Virus record (IMG/VR): IMGVR_UViG_3300021197_000868
Coordinates: 1-64,000 of that record
DNA length: 64,000 nt
Strand: one strand, 5' to 3'
Origin: a virus
The stretch's first letter is position 1, and every line of letters starts with the position of its first letter. Both the position numbers and the translations under genes were made by a program. Below the pieces are notes generated by a model, which made no database searches, was not told the origin of the DNA, and saw only the letters and a list, made by a program, of their open reading frames with translations. This document shows, in pieces, positions 50,608 through 62,500 of this stretch.

Positions 50608-50920
50608 GCAAAGACACGAAATACCTGTAGACGATGATGAAATCATGGTTGTCTACGTTAGGGATATTTCCTTCTTTGATGTTCAGAAATCTGCTCAAGA
50701 ATTACTCACAATCGGTAAAGATGGCGGAATGTCTCTCGACCTAGAATCATATTGGAAGTACGCTTTTACTAATTGGATAGTCCGTACTGAACCTGAACTT
50801 TCTACTTCTGAATTACTAGACTTAAAAGGTCACATTGGTCAGCGCATAGCCGCTATTCTACCTAGCCCTGAGACAGTAGGTAAAATGTTACAGGGAGATT
50901 TTACGAAAGGCGACGCTTAG
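50561..50920 (+). CDS. Tail assembly chaperone, zero-frame product
   Basis: 119 residues from ATG 50561, six bases after GGTGA. VVYVRDISFFDVQKSAQELL, then LESYWKYAFTNWIVRTEPEL and GQRIAAILPSPE resemble gpG-type chaperones that coat the tape measure. Just before its stop a minus-one frame opens that continues to 51198, so the frameshifted longer form is expected. Confidence 0.7.
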   Translation: MPTISNKNLLLRQKNEQRHEIPVDDDEIMVVYVRDISFFDVQKSAQELLTIGKDGGMSLDLESYWKYAFTNWIVRTEPELSTSELLDLKGHIGQRIAAILPSPETVGKMLQGDFTKGDA

Positions 50921-51198
50921 AGATTGAGAGTTTTCTCACTCGTAAGTTAGTCGCCACACCTGAAGACATAGAAATGCAATTAGAATTATGGGCTTACGTA
51001 GTAGCAACACATTACAGCATATCACTAAAAGAGGTACATGAAATGACTCCAGCGACATTCCAACAATCTCTCTCATGGGCGCTTGCTGGTAGGAATCAAC
51101 AGGAAAAGCAAAAGAAGCGGCAGCGCCAAGAGTCAAAAAGCGGGGGTCGTGAAACAGTGTCATTAGATTACGACTGGCTCGATTTGGAGGACTTTTGA
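50884..51198 (+). CDS. Frameshift extension of the tail chaperone (gpT-like)
   Basis: Open in the minus-one frame from 50884 to the stop at 51196-51198, with no usable start before ATG 50974, which has no ribosome site. RRLEIESFLTRKLVATPEDI precedes that ATG and is clearly protein-like, so it must be reached by frameshifting. AGGGAGA (50892-50898) followed by TTTT (50899-50902) is the likeliest slip site. The end overlaps the tape measure start. Confidence 0.65.
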   Translation, partial: NVTGRFYERRRLEIESFLTRKLVATPEDIEMQLELWAYVVATHYSISLKEVHEMTPATFQQSLSWALAGRNQQEKQKKRQRQESKSGGRETVSLDYDWLDLEDF

Positions 51199-52343
51199 TG
51201 GTAGCACTAGCAGGTTTAACTACGGCTATGAGCGGATTAAGTTCTGCTGCTAGTGGGCTCAGTGGTATCTTTAGTAGTCTAGGCGGTCTACTCAGTAGCA
51301 TTGGAAGTGCTATAATGAGTGCTTTTGGTACTGCGATGGATTTTCTAAAAGAGAAGTTCCAAGCAATAAAGGACTGGTGGAATGACAATATACAGCCTAT
51401 TTTCGATGAGTTTTGGGAGTATGTAGGTCCCACGATAATGGCAATATGGGAGTCGTTTAGTGCTTTGGGGACAGGTGCTATTGACTTAGTAGTAGGGGCA
51501 TTCGACCTACTAGTAGCGGGTGCTGAATTAGCATGGGGAGGTTTAACCTCGGCTATGTCATTTATGTGGGATGGCTTTGTAATGCCTATTTTTGAAATGT
51601 TTTCTGCACTCTTTAGCGGAGTTATTGCTCTTGCTACTGGAGATTGGGCAGGGTTTATTGATGCTGCTAAAGACTATTGGAATGATGGTGTTGTACCCCT
51701 TGTTGACTATTTTATAACCCCATTCTTAATTGGATTAGACGCTATTGGGACTGCATGGGATTTCTTAGTAGACCTTATGATGTCAGGATGGGACTTAGTA
51801 ATGGGAGTCTTCGACTTCACTTGGAAGGACCTTTTACCTGATTGGAGTTGGAGTGATATTATTCCGGGCGCTTTAAGCGATTTCTTTTCACTAGATAATC
51901 TAAGTAATGTTTTTGACAGTCTTGCATCTACGTTTGACGCAGTAGTAGAGCCAATTGTTAATGCTATAAATGATTATATTATTGACACTATCAATGACGT
52001 AACAGGATATGAATTACCCGTTATAGGTGAAAGTCTTAGGAGTATGACTGGTGTAGATAAAATACCTCAACTTGCTGAAGGTGGAATTGCTAGTGGGCCT
52101 ATGAGTGGTTACCCTGCTGTGTTACACGGTACTGAAGCAGTAGTGCCTCTATCAGGTGGTCGCTCTATCCCTGTGGAAATGAAAGGCGGCGGTGGGAAAG
52201 GTAACACCTTCAATATCACTATCAATCCAAGTGGTATTACAGACCGCACTGACAAGCGTGAACTCGCTCGCACTATGGGTAACATGATTCAACAAGAAAT
52301 ATCACGTGCTATAGGTGGCACTACTATGAGAGGGAGGATGTAA
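51198..52343 (+). CDS. Tape measure protein (short)
   Basis: 381 residues from ATG 51198 with GGAGG upstream. Hydrophobic Trp/Phe-rich helical repeats fill residues 10-270 (for example WNDNIQPIFDEFWEYVGPTI). The C-terminal KIPQLAEGGIASGPMSGYPA, then LHGTEAVVPLSGGRSI, is the classic tape measure end module. The short length predicts a short tail tube. Confidence 0.85.
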   Translation: MVALAGLTTAMSGLSSAASGLSGIFSSLGGLLSSIGSAIMSAFGTAMDFLKEKFQAIKDWWNDNIQPIFDEFWEYVGPTIMAIWESFSALGTGAIDLVVGAFDLLVAGAELAWGGLTSAMSFMWDGFVMPIFEMFSALFSGVIALATGDWAGFIDAAKDYWNDGVVPLVDYFITPFLIGLDAIGTAWDFLVDLMMSGWDLVMGVFDFTWKDLLPDWSWSDIIPGALSDFFSLDNLSNVFDSLASTFDAVVEPIVNAINDYIIDTINDVTGYELPVIGESLRSMTGVDKIPQLAEGGIASGPMSGYPAVLHGTEAVVPLSGGRSIPVEMKGGGGKGNTFNITINPSGITDRTDKRELARTMGNMIQQEISRAIGGTTMRGRM

Positions 52344-52345
52344 TC

Positions 52346-53575
52346 ATGGGTGATGGATATGGCTCTCCGATTAGGTTGCACTTTGAAGACCCTGAAAGAA
52401 TGGCGGAAGCCGGTTACGAAGATGGTATGGAATTACAGGCTTTGAGTATAGCCCTGTCTGTAGAAAGAAAGGTAGGTGGTATGAGTCTACCTTATTTTGG
52501 AGGTCAACGTCTAGGGATAGATATGAATCGCTCTAACTCTACTATCATCATTGAAGGGATTTTTACAGATGATGGCTTAGGTAGAAGAGGAATATCTGCT
52601 AAGTCTGCATCAGCAGTAATAGATTTTGGGTTCAGGATGCAAGATGCTAGAGTAGTAGGTACTATTCCAAATATATCCCAAGGACACTTAAGTGCTTTAG
52701 CAAATGGCGATGGTAACGCTTCAGCCCAACACGGATTTTTGAAATTAAAAGGACAAGATGGGACTACACACACTATATCATTTCAAAGAGATACCGGGGG
52801 TTCAGTAGGGTACGTAAGTGCTCAAACTGTTAGAGTTAAAAATCTCACTGGCGCTGGCACATACATTACCCCTGCTCAATTGGCTACTGCTGTAGCGAGT
52901 GCTATAGCGGCTATCAGTGGTAGCCCCTTTACAACTTCTGTATCTGCTTCAGATGCTCCTAATGGTGGAGATGCTAAACTTACAATTACGCAAAGCACTT
53001 CCGGCTCTATGATAGCGGAGTCTTCTGTTAAGTTTGAAAACAATGGTAATATAGAACCTTATAATGAACTTTTCAAAGGTGGTAGAAATGCTTCTAATAC
53101 TGGAGGTAAGTCTGCCGGTGACAAAGTGCAGGACTTGTATGGTATACTTCACAATACAGGTAGAGGCGGCGTTGCGTCAGGTATTATGAGGGGTGTTGTT
53201 GGTGCAGTTTCTAACACTTTAGCAGTCATAGCAACTGCGGGGGCTGCATTAGAGCAAGGTATGTTAAGTTCAGCGTTAAGGGAGGATATTTTAGGTGATT
53301 ATCCTATAGGTATTCAGATTCCATATAACTCTATGATAACAGCACCCGATGGTAATAAATACGCTGCTAGAAACTTCTTAGTTCCTACTGGAACTGTGGG
53401 TATTAATGATAAGATGTCACACACTAACGATAATGCGGCTGGTGTAGATTTTAAAGAGTCTGATAAAACAACTGGAATTAAGGGCGCTGTGCAAAAGTTT
53501 GATGTTTCTTACAGTGCTGCTGAAGAGCACTACACTTATCAGATGGTCTTTGTACCAATAGACTTCCTAGGTTGA
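52346..53575 (+). CDS. Distal-tail or baseplate protein
   Basis: 409 residues. Beta-rich, LQALSIALSVERKVGGMSLP and STIIIEGIFTDDG near the start resemble phage baseplate hub proteins. An inserted region 110-230 has an adhesin-like beta pattern (VRVKNLTGAGTYITPAQLAT), and residues 240-310 are Gly/Ala-rich. The gene is between tape measure and adhesin. Confidence 0.6.
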   Translation: MGDGYGSPIRLHFEDPERMAEAGYEDGMELQALSIALSVERKVGGMSLPYFGGQRLGIDMNRSNSTIIIEGIFTDDGLGRRGISAKSASAVIDFGFRMQDARVVGTIPNISQGHLSALANGDGNASAQHGFLKLKGQDGTTHTISFQRDTGGSVGYVSAQTVRVKNLTGAGTYITPAQLATAVASAIAAISGSPFTTSVSASDAPNGGDAKLTITQSTSGSMIAESSVKFENNGNIEPYNELFKGGRNASNTGGKSAGDKVQDLYGILHNTGRGGVASGIMRGVVGAVSNTLAVIATAGAALEQGMLSSALREDILGDYPIGIQIPYNSMITAPDGNKYAARNFLVPTGTVGINDKMSHTNDNAAGVDFKESDKTTGIKGAVQKFDVSYSAAEEHYTYQMVFVPIDFLG

Positions 53576-53584
53576 GGTGAAATA

Positions 53585-56500
53585 ATGCCAATAATGTTAC
53601 AATCCAACCACGCACTTTTCTTTGATGGTGTAAGCGACGGTGTCATTATCCCTCAAGGTGTATTTAGTAAACTAGGTAGAGATAACTCAGATGGTGAAAG
53701 AAACGCCTCTGACATAATAAGTGAATCTTCTCAAGGCGCTAGAGTAAACAGCGTAATTAGTGACGCATTAGGTAAAGAAATAGCAATAGAAGCATGGGTT
53801 ACTCCTGACTGCGGTGGTGTGATACTTCAGAAGTCATCTCAATTTTGTTTGAAACTAGGTAATGTAGATACACCCGGACCGGCATCTTTTGAGGTTAATC
53901 TTCAAACTGATAATGGTTTTAGAAAAGTCATAATTTCCACAGCAAGAGAAATCTCAAACGGTTATAATGGTACTGTATATCCTAGTACAACTAACAATGG
54001 GTTTGAAGACTCTTTCAACCGCTTCGTAGGCTCTAAGGATGATGCTACTAATCTAAATATCAACCAAAGACCACTAATTCATATTGTTGCTAGTATGAGT
54101 AAAGGTGTAGTTAGTCTTCACATCAATGGTGAGTTAATGGCTGAAGAGACAGTAGGTAGATGCTTTTTACCTGAGTCTGATGACCACGTCTACATAGGTG
54201 GAACAGGCGGTGAGTTTCGTGGAGTTATTGAGAGCGTTCACATAAGTTCTGTATTTTCAAATGAAATGACAACTCGTAACGCAGCCTTAGTTAACAACAA
54301 TACTCTAGCGTTGTTTAGATTTGAAGAGCCAATAGAGCCAATAGAAGGAATATACGACATCTCTTCTATCTCTTCTGCTAGTAATTTATCAGCGATAAAT
54401 GTTAGTACAAGTGATGCTGCTTTATTAGCGTCTAAACTAACTGGTAAAACTATAACCAGTGGTACAATAGATTTTACAGCCACTCCTTACTCTTCAGGTA
54501 ACTACAGTGTAGTTGATTACAAAACTGTACCCGGTACAAAAAACATCCGTGCTATACCTCATGTCCCATACAATCTTCTAATCAATCCCGGCTCTATAAA
54601 TCGTGACACTCAAAAGCCAAATCAATCTCCACCTGAGCGTGTACGTTTACACAATATAAATGTCAGCACTGGGGCTATACTAGTAAGTAGTATTCACTTA
54701 GATTTTGACGGCTCTACTAATGGAGACGGGCTTAGACCAGTATTACATTCTCGTAGTAGTGGTACTGGTGATGATTACTTTGTAGTGGTTAGCGCCGACC
54801 TTTTACTAGACAATGGGTCAGGTAAGCCATATCAACCACCTCACTTAGCATCTCAACTTATTGATAGAACAGGTCAAATGGTGCTTGACGAAGGTCACTT
54901 TGAGCAACACGGTATTGTTTTCTCTAGTAGAATGGCTACGACTACTAACGATACCAATAACCCCTTTGCTGTTACATGGCCTACTACATTAGACGAATCA
55001 TTTCAGATAGGACACTCAGGTAGACACATACTCAATCATGTTACAGGTCATCATTATCTCAGGAATATGCCGAGAGCGAGTGAAGAAAACTTAGACCAGC
55101 AATTTGGAAATGCTGATATTGTTGAGTTGATATATGACGGAGCGGCGCAGGGTATAGAGAAGCAGTTTCCTATCAATAGTAAAATAGATTATTATCGAGA
55201 TATTGCTCAAAGTAGAATAGTAGATATTACTTCATCTAGCACTGTCTCAGATTCGGTAGACAATGGATTAGCAGACCCTTCTAGGAAATTGATAGCAATC
55301 GGTGGTGAAAGTTTTAACCCAATGCCATTCGCTTTGAAAGGCCCCTTACCACTAAGTATAGATGATGCAGATGATAACATACGTAAACATCATCTTAGAC
55401 CATCTAAGACTAGTAGAGTTGCTATTTTAGAAGTTGATTTATCATCATACAATTTAGCATCATATGTTGAAATACATTACAATGCGATTGATTTTACTGG
55501 TGTCAGCATGGGTAAAACCACACCAATGTTAATGGTCGAAAAAACTGTTCCTGCCTCTAACCACTTACTTACAGGGACTACATACGTAATAGATGCCATT
55601 GAAGCATCTTTGGCTAGTGGTAAGACTCTACATGCACCGGGTGGTATCATTGAGATTTCTGCTCCTGTTCAAGGTGATTTAGCAACAGCGTCATTCACTC
55701 ATTCTTTGGTTGGGGATAACAGTGAAGGTTTTGAAAGTGACTCAGAACTAGATGAAAGATACACTCCTCAAAACTATACAACGATGACTACTGAACCAAG
55801 AAGACCTCCTCAAAATATAGCAGCATCACATACCTCTAAAGAAAGTCACGAATCTGTTTTCCATCATTTGATTATAGAGGCTAATAACGCAGGTAAGTTT
55901 AGCACATCACCAAGACCTTCAGCATCAACTAGTTCGGGTGCTGCTGGTGAGTTTGATATAGCGGTAGCAGCATCTGCTGGACCTGTACATGAAATGTTCG
56001 ACATAATAGACAATCACGCTACTACGACTCCGGGTGTACAACAACGCATTTACGTGCAACCATCTGACCGTAGTAGAACTGCTCAATTGAGACATGTAAA
56101 AGCAGTAGCAGATAACGGAAATGATTCTCACTTTGCTAGTATAATGTACTTAATGACTAGAGGAAAACTACGTAGCGTTATTGAAGAAGAAGGAGAAGAT
56201 GGCGCAGAGAGGTTTACTACGGTAAAATGTGTCGGTATAAATGCAGCAATTATCAACAGAAACGTAGACGAAATAGGTTCAGGGAGCCCTGATTCACACG
56301 TAGTCAAGGAGATAGACCCTAACGCCCCAGTAGTGACTGTCACACTAGGAGGAGTAGGGCAAGGAGCGTATGATACAAACCCATCATTCGACCCAAGCAC
56401 ACTATCGAGGTTGCCTTATAACACAAGGTTTGGATTTTCTTGTCACGCTGTATCTGTCCGTACAGACCGTGACACTACCGCCGCTGACCGTATTCAGTTC

Positions 56501-59500
56501 ATTGAAGTGCGTGCTCTAAACAACGGCGCTGATGATTTGAAATCATGGGGTACATATCCGTTCCCTAAGAAAGGGCGCTTATTTTTGAGAAGTGGGGCTA
56601 GTGCTGAGTATAGTAATAAGAACGGCGTGGCATTCTTCTTTGAAGATTCTGATGTTGGTAGTGGTAGATTCGTACTAAGTGACGGGTCAGAGGTCGCTAA
56701 TTTCTATGAGTGGGTTGGGAGTACAGGACTCAGTTCAACAGCAGGGGCCGTTAGTAGTAATAGTATAGTTAATGCTTCTATTGGTGAAGTAATACTCGGT
56801 GATGGTAATTTTTATGTAGAGAACGCTACTGCCGATGGCTCTACTGTTAACGATAGAATGTTTCAGTCAATGGACACCGTTACTCACGATTATCAGTTAG
56901 GTACTCAGTTCGCAAGTACACGTGCTCTAGTAGAAATACCTCTATTTAATCAGCAATTCTTCAAAGATATACCTAATGGGATATTACCGGGACCTGATAA
57001 CTCTTTGAAGTTACATCTTGACCCTACAATGACAGCACATACTTGGAATCCTTCACCTGTAGGAAGGCGCTATCAGGAAGTTTCACCCGGTGACCGTAGC
57101 GCACATTCCGCTTATGCTTATTCTCTATCACAGAATAATCATACTCGTAGTGCAAGTATTCAAGGAGAGGCACTTCTCGATACTAGTCCAACTCCTGATG
57201 TTTACAAACTCTATGTTAGTAATCCTGAGATATTCCCCGCTGCTGACATAGGTAGTTCAGGTAAGTCTTACTTCTACGTGGATGAAGTACAGCGACATCA
57301 AAGGGCATTCTTACCGAATGGTGAGTGGATTATTTACAATAATGACCCTTCTAGTGATGGTTTCATACAGTTTGAAGATGCTCTTTATGCTCATTCTGAG
57401 AAGTTCTTGGAGACACATGAGGCAGGTATGCAACTACTAGTAGGAGGAGGTTATCAAAGTGAAAGTTTAATTCCTCTAGTTGGTAGTTTCTTGAACCCGT
57501 CTTCTTCTATAGAAAGAAGAAGTGAATACTATCATGACTCTGCTAGTGTTAAAACTCAAGGTGGGAATGTAGACTATGGTCTACGTCAATATGTAAGTGC
57601 TGTTGAGTTTAAGGCGGGACCTACTACTAACCCCCATGCTGCTCGCATACAGTCGGGTAGAGCCCGAGGTCAAATCATAGGTGTAGAGCCTATTATGAAT
57701 GGGACCACTTTCACTGGTCTAGTAGTGTTAAGTCTATCAGACGAAGATATTGTTTCATTCCCTAACATTCAACCTAACATTGATAGTAATGGTAACATAG
57801 TTTACGAAACTGGAGATTATCATTATCTATTAGAAATAAAGTCACCTAATGGTGACACTAGAAGATTTATTTATTGGGGTGATGCTACTGCTACGTTTGC
57901 ACATTTAAGCAGCACGCCTACTAGTCCTAATGACTTTAGAAGTTCGATTATAGTTGAGGATATTTTCAACAAAGGTAGTACACTACCTGATTATTATAAT
58001 AAAACTCATGCTAGTTACATATTAGACCAAGAGGCTTTGTTAGTGAAAAGAGGTTTTATGTTTGGCTTTGACCATGATAAGGATAGTTCAGCACTAGAAA
58101 AAACACTCAATATCAGTGACACTTTCAGACCTCCTACTGCACGCCATCCTTGGACTATTAAAGCATCACCTACTGTCACTACTACTGCTTTGACTACTAC
58201 AAACACTACTAGTGAGCGATTACTACAAGCAGATACCAATAGCCTAAATGTTCAGAAAGATGACTATGTGTATGCTGAAATAGAAACCATATCAGGCTCT
58301 ACTATTGACAGCGTTAAGTTTCTAGGTAAAGTCACTGTTATTGCTGATGGTCATGCTCAAGGTACACCTTCGTCTGATACAGTCCTAACTTTAGATGGTA
58401 GTATGACTAGCGCAGTAGCGACTGCGGTGAACAGCGCTCTAGGAGATGCTGCTAAAAAGGTGTATCTTAGAGTTGGTTGTCATGACATCATGAGGAATGA
58501 TGATGAGGCTATCCTGAATAGAACATGGGTATTCCCGTATGCTCCCGGTGGCTTCCGTAAAGGAGACACTATATGGGCTAACATGACGTATAATAATCCT
58601 CACGCAGTAGAGGGATTATTTGCTAAGAGTCGTGGTGTGTTCAATGAAGCATTAGTTTGGAAGGGTTTCAATGGTGGATTAGGTACAATGCAAGATGAGG
58701 CTCGTGATAGTATTCCACTTGAGAACTTCTTGATTGGTAATACATGTAGAGAAACTGCTGAAAATTATCTCCAGCACGTAAACAAGACCATAGAAGAAAA
58801 TTACATAAATCTACTGGGAGATAATCCAAATGCTCCTATTGTTGCTTATCTCGACCCTACTTTGAAAGGTGATAATCATGCTCGTGTTTTGCTTTATGAT
58901 TGCGCTCATGACCGTGAGTTTATTGCATTCCAAGACTTACAGATGCAAGTTCAAACTAGCCCAAAGGTAGCAGAAATTGGCTTCCAAAGACATACTACTG
59001 GTTACAATCTTGCTACAGGTGGTGACCAAATTGATTTGGTTACTCACAACATAAAGTATAACGGTGGTAGTCAAAACGCCTTTATGACTCAAATTGATGT
59101 CGCTAATGGTTTCCCAAGTCAAAATAAGTATGTTAGACCCACTATGCGTTCAAGATTTATGGAGAGCGCTTACGCTCATGATATTGCTAATAATTATTCA
59201 GCATCGAGTATGCAGTCACCTGTTTCAGGAATAGTTACTTCTTTAGTTACCTTTTATCCAAACGGCGCTGGAGCAAACGGTAAAGAAGGAGGTACTGGTT
59301 ATTCACCAGCATCAGGTTTAGCGACCACTACTACTGGAAGTGGTTCAGGATTGACTGTTAATATCACATCGGCTGGAGGCGGCGGTACTAACCAAGGTAT
59401 TTTACAGATTCCTGTTATCAATGCCGCTGGAACAGGTTACGCTCATGATGATGTAATTACAGTTACTCAATCAGGAGCATCGGGTGGTAAGTATCGTGTG

Positions 59501-62500
59501 AGAATATCCCCCGCAGGGATTCCAACAAATCTCACCGCTTCTAACAGATTAACTCAATATGGAAAAGGACATGGTCACTTTGTACACACAGGTTATCATA
59601 CAGGTGGCTCATTTTCTGAAAGGGCTATAGGGGACAGTATTTTACCTAGAACTCAAGATGCAGTTGTATTACCTTATTGGGCTAATGAATTACATAAATA
59701 CAGTCGCAAAACGAGGTCTAGCCTAGATGACTTTGTTACTAAATTGACAATTCATCGTGAGGCGAAAACAGGAGCATCTATACGTGACCCTTCTACATTG
59801 TTTGATACTCCTGATGGTACAAGAGTCATTCCAGCATTCTTAGCCTTACGTGGTATACGCTCTAGTAGTCTCGACTTGTCAAACATGCGTGAGAATAGAC
59901 TTCAACATCTAAAGCATTGGACTGACATGGACTTCACTAGAAGGTTAACAATAGACTGTGGTCAAGTAGGAACACGTGACGGTGTTACTGACGTAGAGGC
60001 TGCTGCTCGTGAAGTTGTTAGAATTATTAACCAAGCAGGTGCTAAGAATGCTAGAACTAATAGCGTAAATGATGAAACAGGGTCTGCTCACGACCCCGCA
60101 GTTTGGTGGGATGTAGATAAGGCACTCGATACACAAGATAGTGGTAGCCACATGGGTTATCTTAGAGCACATTTAGGTAGGGTAGTGCAAGATATTAATG
60201 GTAATCAGGGTTATTCTATAATTATACATAGCACTGTACCGGGTGCTACTGGTCGTAATTTCTGCGTGTGGTTGGACAACGCTCGTGGTCAAAGTACATA
60301 TCAACCTGAGTTCCTTATTGGACATGGAGGGAGATTCAGAACATTTTGGTGTCAACCTGAAGAGATTAGTGGTGAAAACATGCACCCCGCTCCGATGCCG
60401 CTAAATAAGCACGGAAGACCATTTGCTCCTATTACAAGTTTACGTCAGTATACTTTACCCGATGAAACAGGAACACAGATAAAATCTTCTAATGACTTTG
60501 CTCAGCGTGGTGATGAAGAATCAGACCCTATAAACAGGGCCATTTCTATGACAACGGGCTCAGGTCAATCCCATAATACGGTTAACACTGAATCACTTGA
60601 AGTAGAAGGCTACGCTACTAGTTTTACAGAAGGGCTAAGAGTAGGCACACAAGCAGTTGCTAGAGTAAACTTAGGAGGATTAGTCGCTGCTGGTGTACCC
60701 GGTTTCGCTCCTGATGCTGGTACTTGGGGATTCGGGCGCAAGAGTGATAAAAGATTCACAAAAAAATACGGCGATATTGCTAAGACACAATCATCGGCTA
60801 CATTACCTACTAGATATAGTAACTACATACCATCTAATCAAGTGACTCACGACTCTATAGGTAACACACCTTTGTATGGATTTGAGTTTAAAGACCATTT
60901 AGGGAATAGACATGGTATTCGTATAGTGTACCGTTCAATAGATGAGGCATTTACTCTTGATGAGACTCAACTTCCTGACACCTTAGAAGATGAGATTATA
61001 ATTTACATAGATGACCGTGATGTAGGGCAGGGTGGATTCACAATAGGTCACCATATGCACGGATTAGGCGACGCTACTGGTCGATTTGACCCTAACCCCT
61101 CAAATGCTGATTTGATAGGTTGGCGTGGTAATAGGTGGAATGGCATTCCATCTGTTAACGCTGCTTATGATGTTGATGTTCACTATTCTAGTAATACTAT
61201 TAGAGTTCAAATGAGAGCACCTTACGACTCATGCCCTCATCCTGATGTTCTAGGTTATATGGGATTCCCATTGAAAAACGGGCTTATACAAATCTCTGAC
61301 CCGTTTAATCATGCTGACGCTAAGGGTACTTTCGGTCATGTGTATTCCTATACGCATCGTGACGTGGTATCAGGTATACACTATTTCTATGGAGTACAAG
61401 GAGATGATTTTAACGCATCACAAGGTCAGGCTGCTGGTGTTTCTACTGTAGTTACCACTCCAACTGATTTTGGTAATAGTGCTACTAGCGTTTACATTAG
61501 AGGTTTAATTTCATCTTGTTTGAACTGGACTACTCTACTGACTGATGAAGTTCTCGCTGCTGCTATCACAGCAACTATCAACTTGTCTAATCCAAACGTT
61601 CAGGAGGGTACACCATTTGACTGTAGAGAGTTCTTTGCCGCTGATGGTAGAACATTGGGCGAATGGGGGGTAGAGTCAGATGCTATACGTATTCGTGCAT
61701 TTAACACCAATAGAAATATACGGCCTATTTCTAATTTCTTTACAGCAAGTATTCATAGAGACATGTCTATTCAAGCAGCACATATCGAGCATGGTGACAT
61801 TGAGAAAGTAGAACATGATGGGACTTTAGGTAGTAGCAACCGCTCTGCTACTGACGCACAAATTGATGCTGGTTTAAGAGCGGAATGCGGCTACATACCA
61901 CATACAATTATTCAAATTATCAGTAAAGGTAGAGGTTCTAACGCAAACACTACTACTCCTATATTAGTAGATTCTAGTAACGAAGCAGTAAATACTGATA
62001 CTTGGAGTAAGAATCTTAACGGTGCTAGGTTTACTGCTTATTCCGGTGACCATATACTTCCTATGGTTAATAACCCAACTCTTGAGATTAATGAAATTAC
62101 TGCTACTGATGTAATCCTTGATAGCGGTAATGAACTATGGCACTTCGTGCGCCCTGCTGGTGCTGAAGGTGCTGCTGTTACAGATGGCGGTGGAGCCTCT
62201 ATAACTAAATTAGCCTCATTTGGTAGTAAATCATTATTTTCTTATAGACAAGATACAGCATTTGTTACTAGTGAAAATGGTGCAAACTCGCAGACTAAAT
62301 TGGATATTATTACTAAGAGTGATGATTTTGGTACAGTAGGGTCAGGAGCAGCAGATGTTGCTCAACGCTTTGCTGACCATAGATGCTTTACTACTGCGGG
62401 TGTTCGTGTGCTAGGTAGCCTACACTCAACACCGCAAGTATTCTTCCGTGGTGGTAGAGATAGTAGTGACCATTGGGTTCCACTATTCTTTGGTGGTGGT

